Assembly: GCA_002633005.1 (NCBI GenBank)
Contig: NMRA01000530.1
Location: forward strand, 121,454 to 169,321
Source: Phoronis australis
Lineage: Eukaryota; Phoronida; Phoronidae
Length of the DNA: 47,868 nt
Direction: 5' to 3'
Shown in pieces: positions 46,601-47,868 of this stretch. Position 1 is the first letter of the stretch. Each line of letters opens with the position of its first letter. A program made the position numbers and the translations under genes. The notes under the pieces were generated by a model. The model worked only from the letters and a program-made list of their open reading frames with translations, had not been told where the DNA came from and ran no database searches.

Positions 46601-47775
46601 TTTGTAGACCAGTGGCGGGGCAAGACTGCCTGTGGGCAAAAGAAATGTATTCCAGAGCCCAGTAATAAATTATTATTAATGTGACATATCAGGTAGCTTT
46701 AAATCTAAAGTTTGTTTTTTTTTTAAGCAAGAGCAACATAGTTACCATAGGTTATAACAAACTTACTATTATAATAACAGCTATAATGATGATTAGTTTG
46801 ACATTCTTCCACCAGAGGGATCGCGCCAGGCTTCGACTTGTCTTCTTGAAACTCACCGACTATCAAAACGAAGAATACAAATTGTTGTTTCGGGAACAAT
46901 AGCAACAGTTAATTTTTTGACGTATTTTGTAACATAAAGATTGGTTAATGCAATAAAACACAGCACTACTAAAAGTTACATTGAGCCGAGTCAAATATGG
47001 TCAACTTCAAAGTAAGACAAAATAAGATGGGAACTTGTTAAGCCAAAAATAACACTCATTCTGATAACCTCCATTTTGGGTACAGTACAACAACAGAAAA
47101 CAAGACTAGTGTTAATTTACCTGATTTGACAACTTGATTTTTGATGTGTCACTTCAAAACAAAACATTCAAAGTTTACCACTGTGTGATGTTCCAAGATA
47201 ACACTCATATCACAAAAAACAACAGTCATACCTTCTACACAAAAGGATGACCCATAATTATTGACAATTTTGAAAGCATTAAAAAGCATATGAAGAATTT
47301 GCATGCTCCAGTTTTGCTAAGTTATTAATAGAAAATTACCAAGAAATCCAATGTGTAAATATTCAAATTCCATGAAATGTTGACCTTTACCCTAAATTCA
47401 TATCTCACATAAACACCTAAACAGCATCACGCAGAGATTTCCATCAGTTCTGCAGTGCATTACTTATAACAGTATCGATTGGACACTAACTGTTGACTTG
47501 CCTCTTACTATTTTTGCAGCAACTTTTCATCATCACAATACGGCCAAAGTTCAACTCAACTGGCCACATAGTCATGGCAACCATAACCTACTTTTAAGAT
47601 CATACAATTTTGGTGTTATCACCAATACAAGTCACATGACATACAAAGTGAATGCCATTTGCAGTCAATTAGCTTTTAGGTCAACAAAATATTCCTTCTA
47701 TACTCACACTCTCCCGCAAATCTTCTGTTTTGTCAATTAACAGTTCAAGCCTTTCACCCCTGCTGGCAATACTGT
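43579..47775 (-). CDS. VAMP7: VAMP7 (R-SNARE, longin family), 3' part: last three exons
   Basis: The exons on the minus strand are 47775-47708, 46859-46767 and 43683-43579. Together they encode the end of the SNARE motif (SRGERLELLIDKTEDL, with the zero-layer Arg in RGERL), the juxtamembrane segment SVSFKKTSRSLARSLWWKNV, a membrane anchor rich in Ile/Val, and a Cys-containing luminal tail CGGLDWPC. This matches vertebrate VAMP7 block by block, including the RGERLELLIDKTE core and the CGG-x-x-WP tail. VAMP7 drives fusion of late endosomes, lysosomes and secretory vesicles. The longin domain and most of the SNARE motif lie beyond the right edge. The last intron (43684-46766) is filled with a LINE, a nested TIR element and SINE-like pieces. 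The tail is about 14 residues longer than I would expect. Confidence 0.95.
44005..45930 (+). pseudogene. Non-LTR retrotransposon (LINE) remnant with reverse transcriptase, in the last VAMP7 intron
   Basis: RT motifs are RQGCMISPLVFVL at ~44010 and, after an insertion, LLHADDMVLCSL at ~44680 (the catalytic YADD box as HADD), then GMAVSLKKTKIIVF. A C-terminal region follows (LEKIHLKFCKQTLGVGG; RFRRANHRLAVETG). Stops and frameshifts interrupt it. The 3' end is AAATAAATAAAGG near 45920. Its orientation is opposite to VAMP7. Confidence 0.85.
44101..44667. mobile_element. 567-bp TIR element nested in the LINE
   Basis: The terminal inverted repeats are GCTGTTCCAGTAAAATCTGT (44101-44120) and its complement at 44648-44667, 19 of 20 matching. 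G and C runs lie just inside. Degenerate copies of CAACCACCTGTAATTTTT are spread through both halves, and a palindromic centre lies near 44320-44340. It carries no transposase, so it is non-autonomous. Flanks CTTAAG and GCTTAG hint at, but do not prove, a target duplication. Confidence 0.8.
45944..46037 (-). repeat. tRNA-derived SINE or pseudo-tRNA
   Basis: The minus strand reads GAGCTCAGTGGTGATAGCGC (A box) and GTAGTTCGATTCTC (B box) with tRNA-like spacing, followed by a T-rich tail. The anticodon loop is not a clean 7-mer and the T stem is mispaired, so a working tRNA is unlikely. Confidence 0.6.
46189..46270 (+). repeat. Related SINE copy, opposite orientation
   Basis: GCCAGCAATCTAGAGACCTG and CTGATTTTTCTGGGTT match the minus-strand element at 45944-46037, so the two form an inverted pair about 150 bp apart. 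Confidence 0.6.
46767..46859 (-). CDS. VAMP7: VAMP7 exon: linker and start of membrane anchor
   Basis: A phase-0 exon of 31 codons lies between TTGATAG and ATAATA|GTAAGT. It encodes the basic linker FKKTSRSLARSLWWKN and the first half of the transmembrane helix (KLIIIIAVIII). Confidence 0.95.
47708..47775 (-). CDS. VAMP7: VAMP7 exon: SNARE-motif C-terminal half
   Basis: The acceptor TTCACAG and donor AGAGT|GTGAGT bound 68 bp that encode SIASRGERLELLIDKTEDL and RES. The first codon is completed by one base from an upstream exon outside the window. Confidence 0.95.
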
Positions 47776-47868
47776 CTGTGAACAGAAAATGGCACAGCTG
47801 TCAGCCTTGATTTAAGGAATGATACAAAATGCACGTCTTTAGTCAAGAACCTGTCAAGGCCACTGTCA

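Noticed and set aside
1-47868. CRISPR arrays, operons, riboswitches, prophage or bacterial defence systems
   Set aside because: Introns, GT-AG splicing, LINEs and SINEs show animal nuclear DNA; no regularly spaced repeat array or operon-like gene packing is present.

Overview
This is AT-rich animal genomic DNA. Its intron-rich genes have 3-6 visible coding exons, ordinary GT-AG introns of about 0.85-3.7 kb, and many dispersed repeats. The gene set suggests a metazoan, most likely a marine invertebrate: ferritin, a VAMP7 SNARE, and a deacetylase of the plant/bacterial class-IV-like type that I do not know from vertebrates. I cannot name the phylum. Two N bases sit in long C or G runs (near 1783 and 44139) and mark assembly uncertainty.

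Layout. From 1 to 8588 I see no gene; the stretch holds a pyrimidine-rich tract, a LINE tail, tRNA-like SINE pieces, MITE-like inverted repeats and a ~0.85 kb foldback. From 8595 to 15190 (+) three exons encode a ~793-residue Pro/Ser-rich nuclear protein with an NLS, an AT-hook-like core and one C-terminal C2H2 finger; I do not recognise the family. From 27980 to 20364 (-) six exons encode a 357-residue histone-deacetylase-superfamily enzyme with all metal ligands. From 32103 to 37378 (+) three exons encode a complete 175-residue cytosolic ferritin. From 47775 to 43579 (-) are the last three exons of VAMP7; its longin domain and most of its SNARE motif lie beyond the right edge. The orientation alternates (+, -, +, -), so the genes lie in convergent and divergent pairs. 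I see no sign that their functions are linked.

The most notable points are as follows. (1) The ferritin keeps four of six ferroxidase-centre residues, but the equivalents of human H-chain Glu62 and His65 are Lys58 and Asn61, a pattern like that of vertebrate L chains. (2) The expected IRE site 5' of the ferritin ATG has a CAGTGT loop but a very poor stem. (3) A repeat of about 0.75 kb lies upstream of ferritin exon 1 and is partly re-copied as a foldback in intron 1. (4) Three LINE-tail copies share a stem-loop with one compensatory base-pair change. (5) A 567-bp element with 20-bp terminal inverted repeats sits inside a LINE in the last VAMP7 intron. All exon structures were derived by hand from splice signals, reading phase and family conservation; no alignment or search was run.
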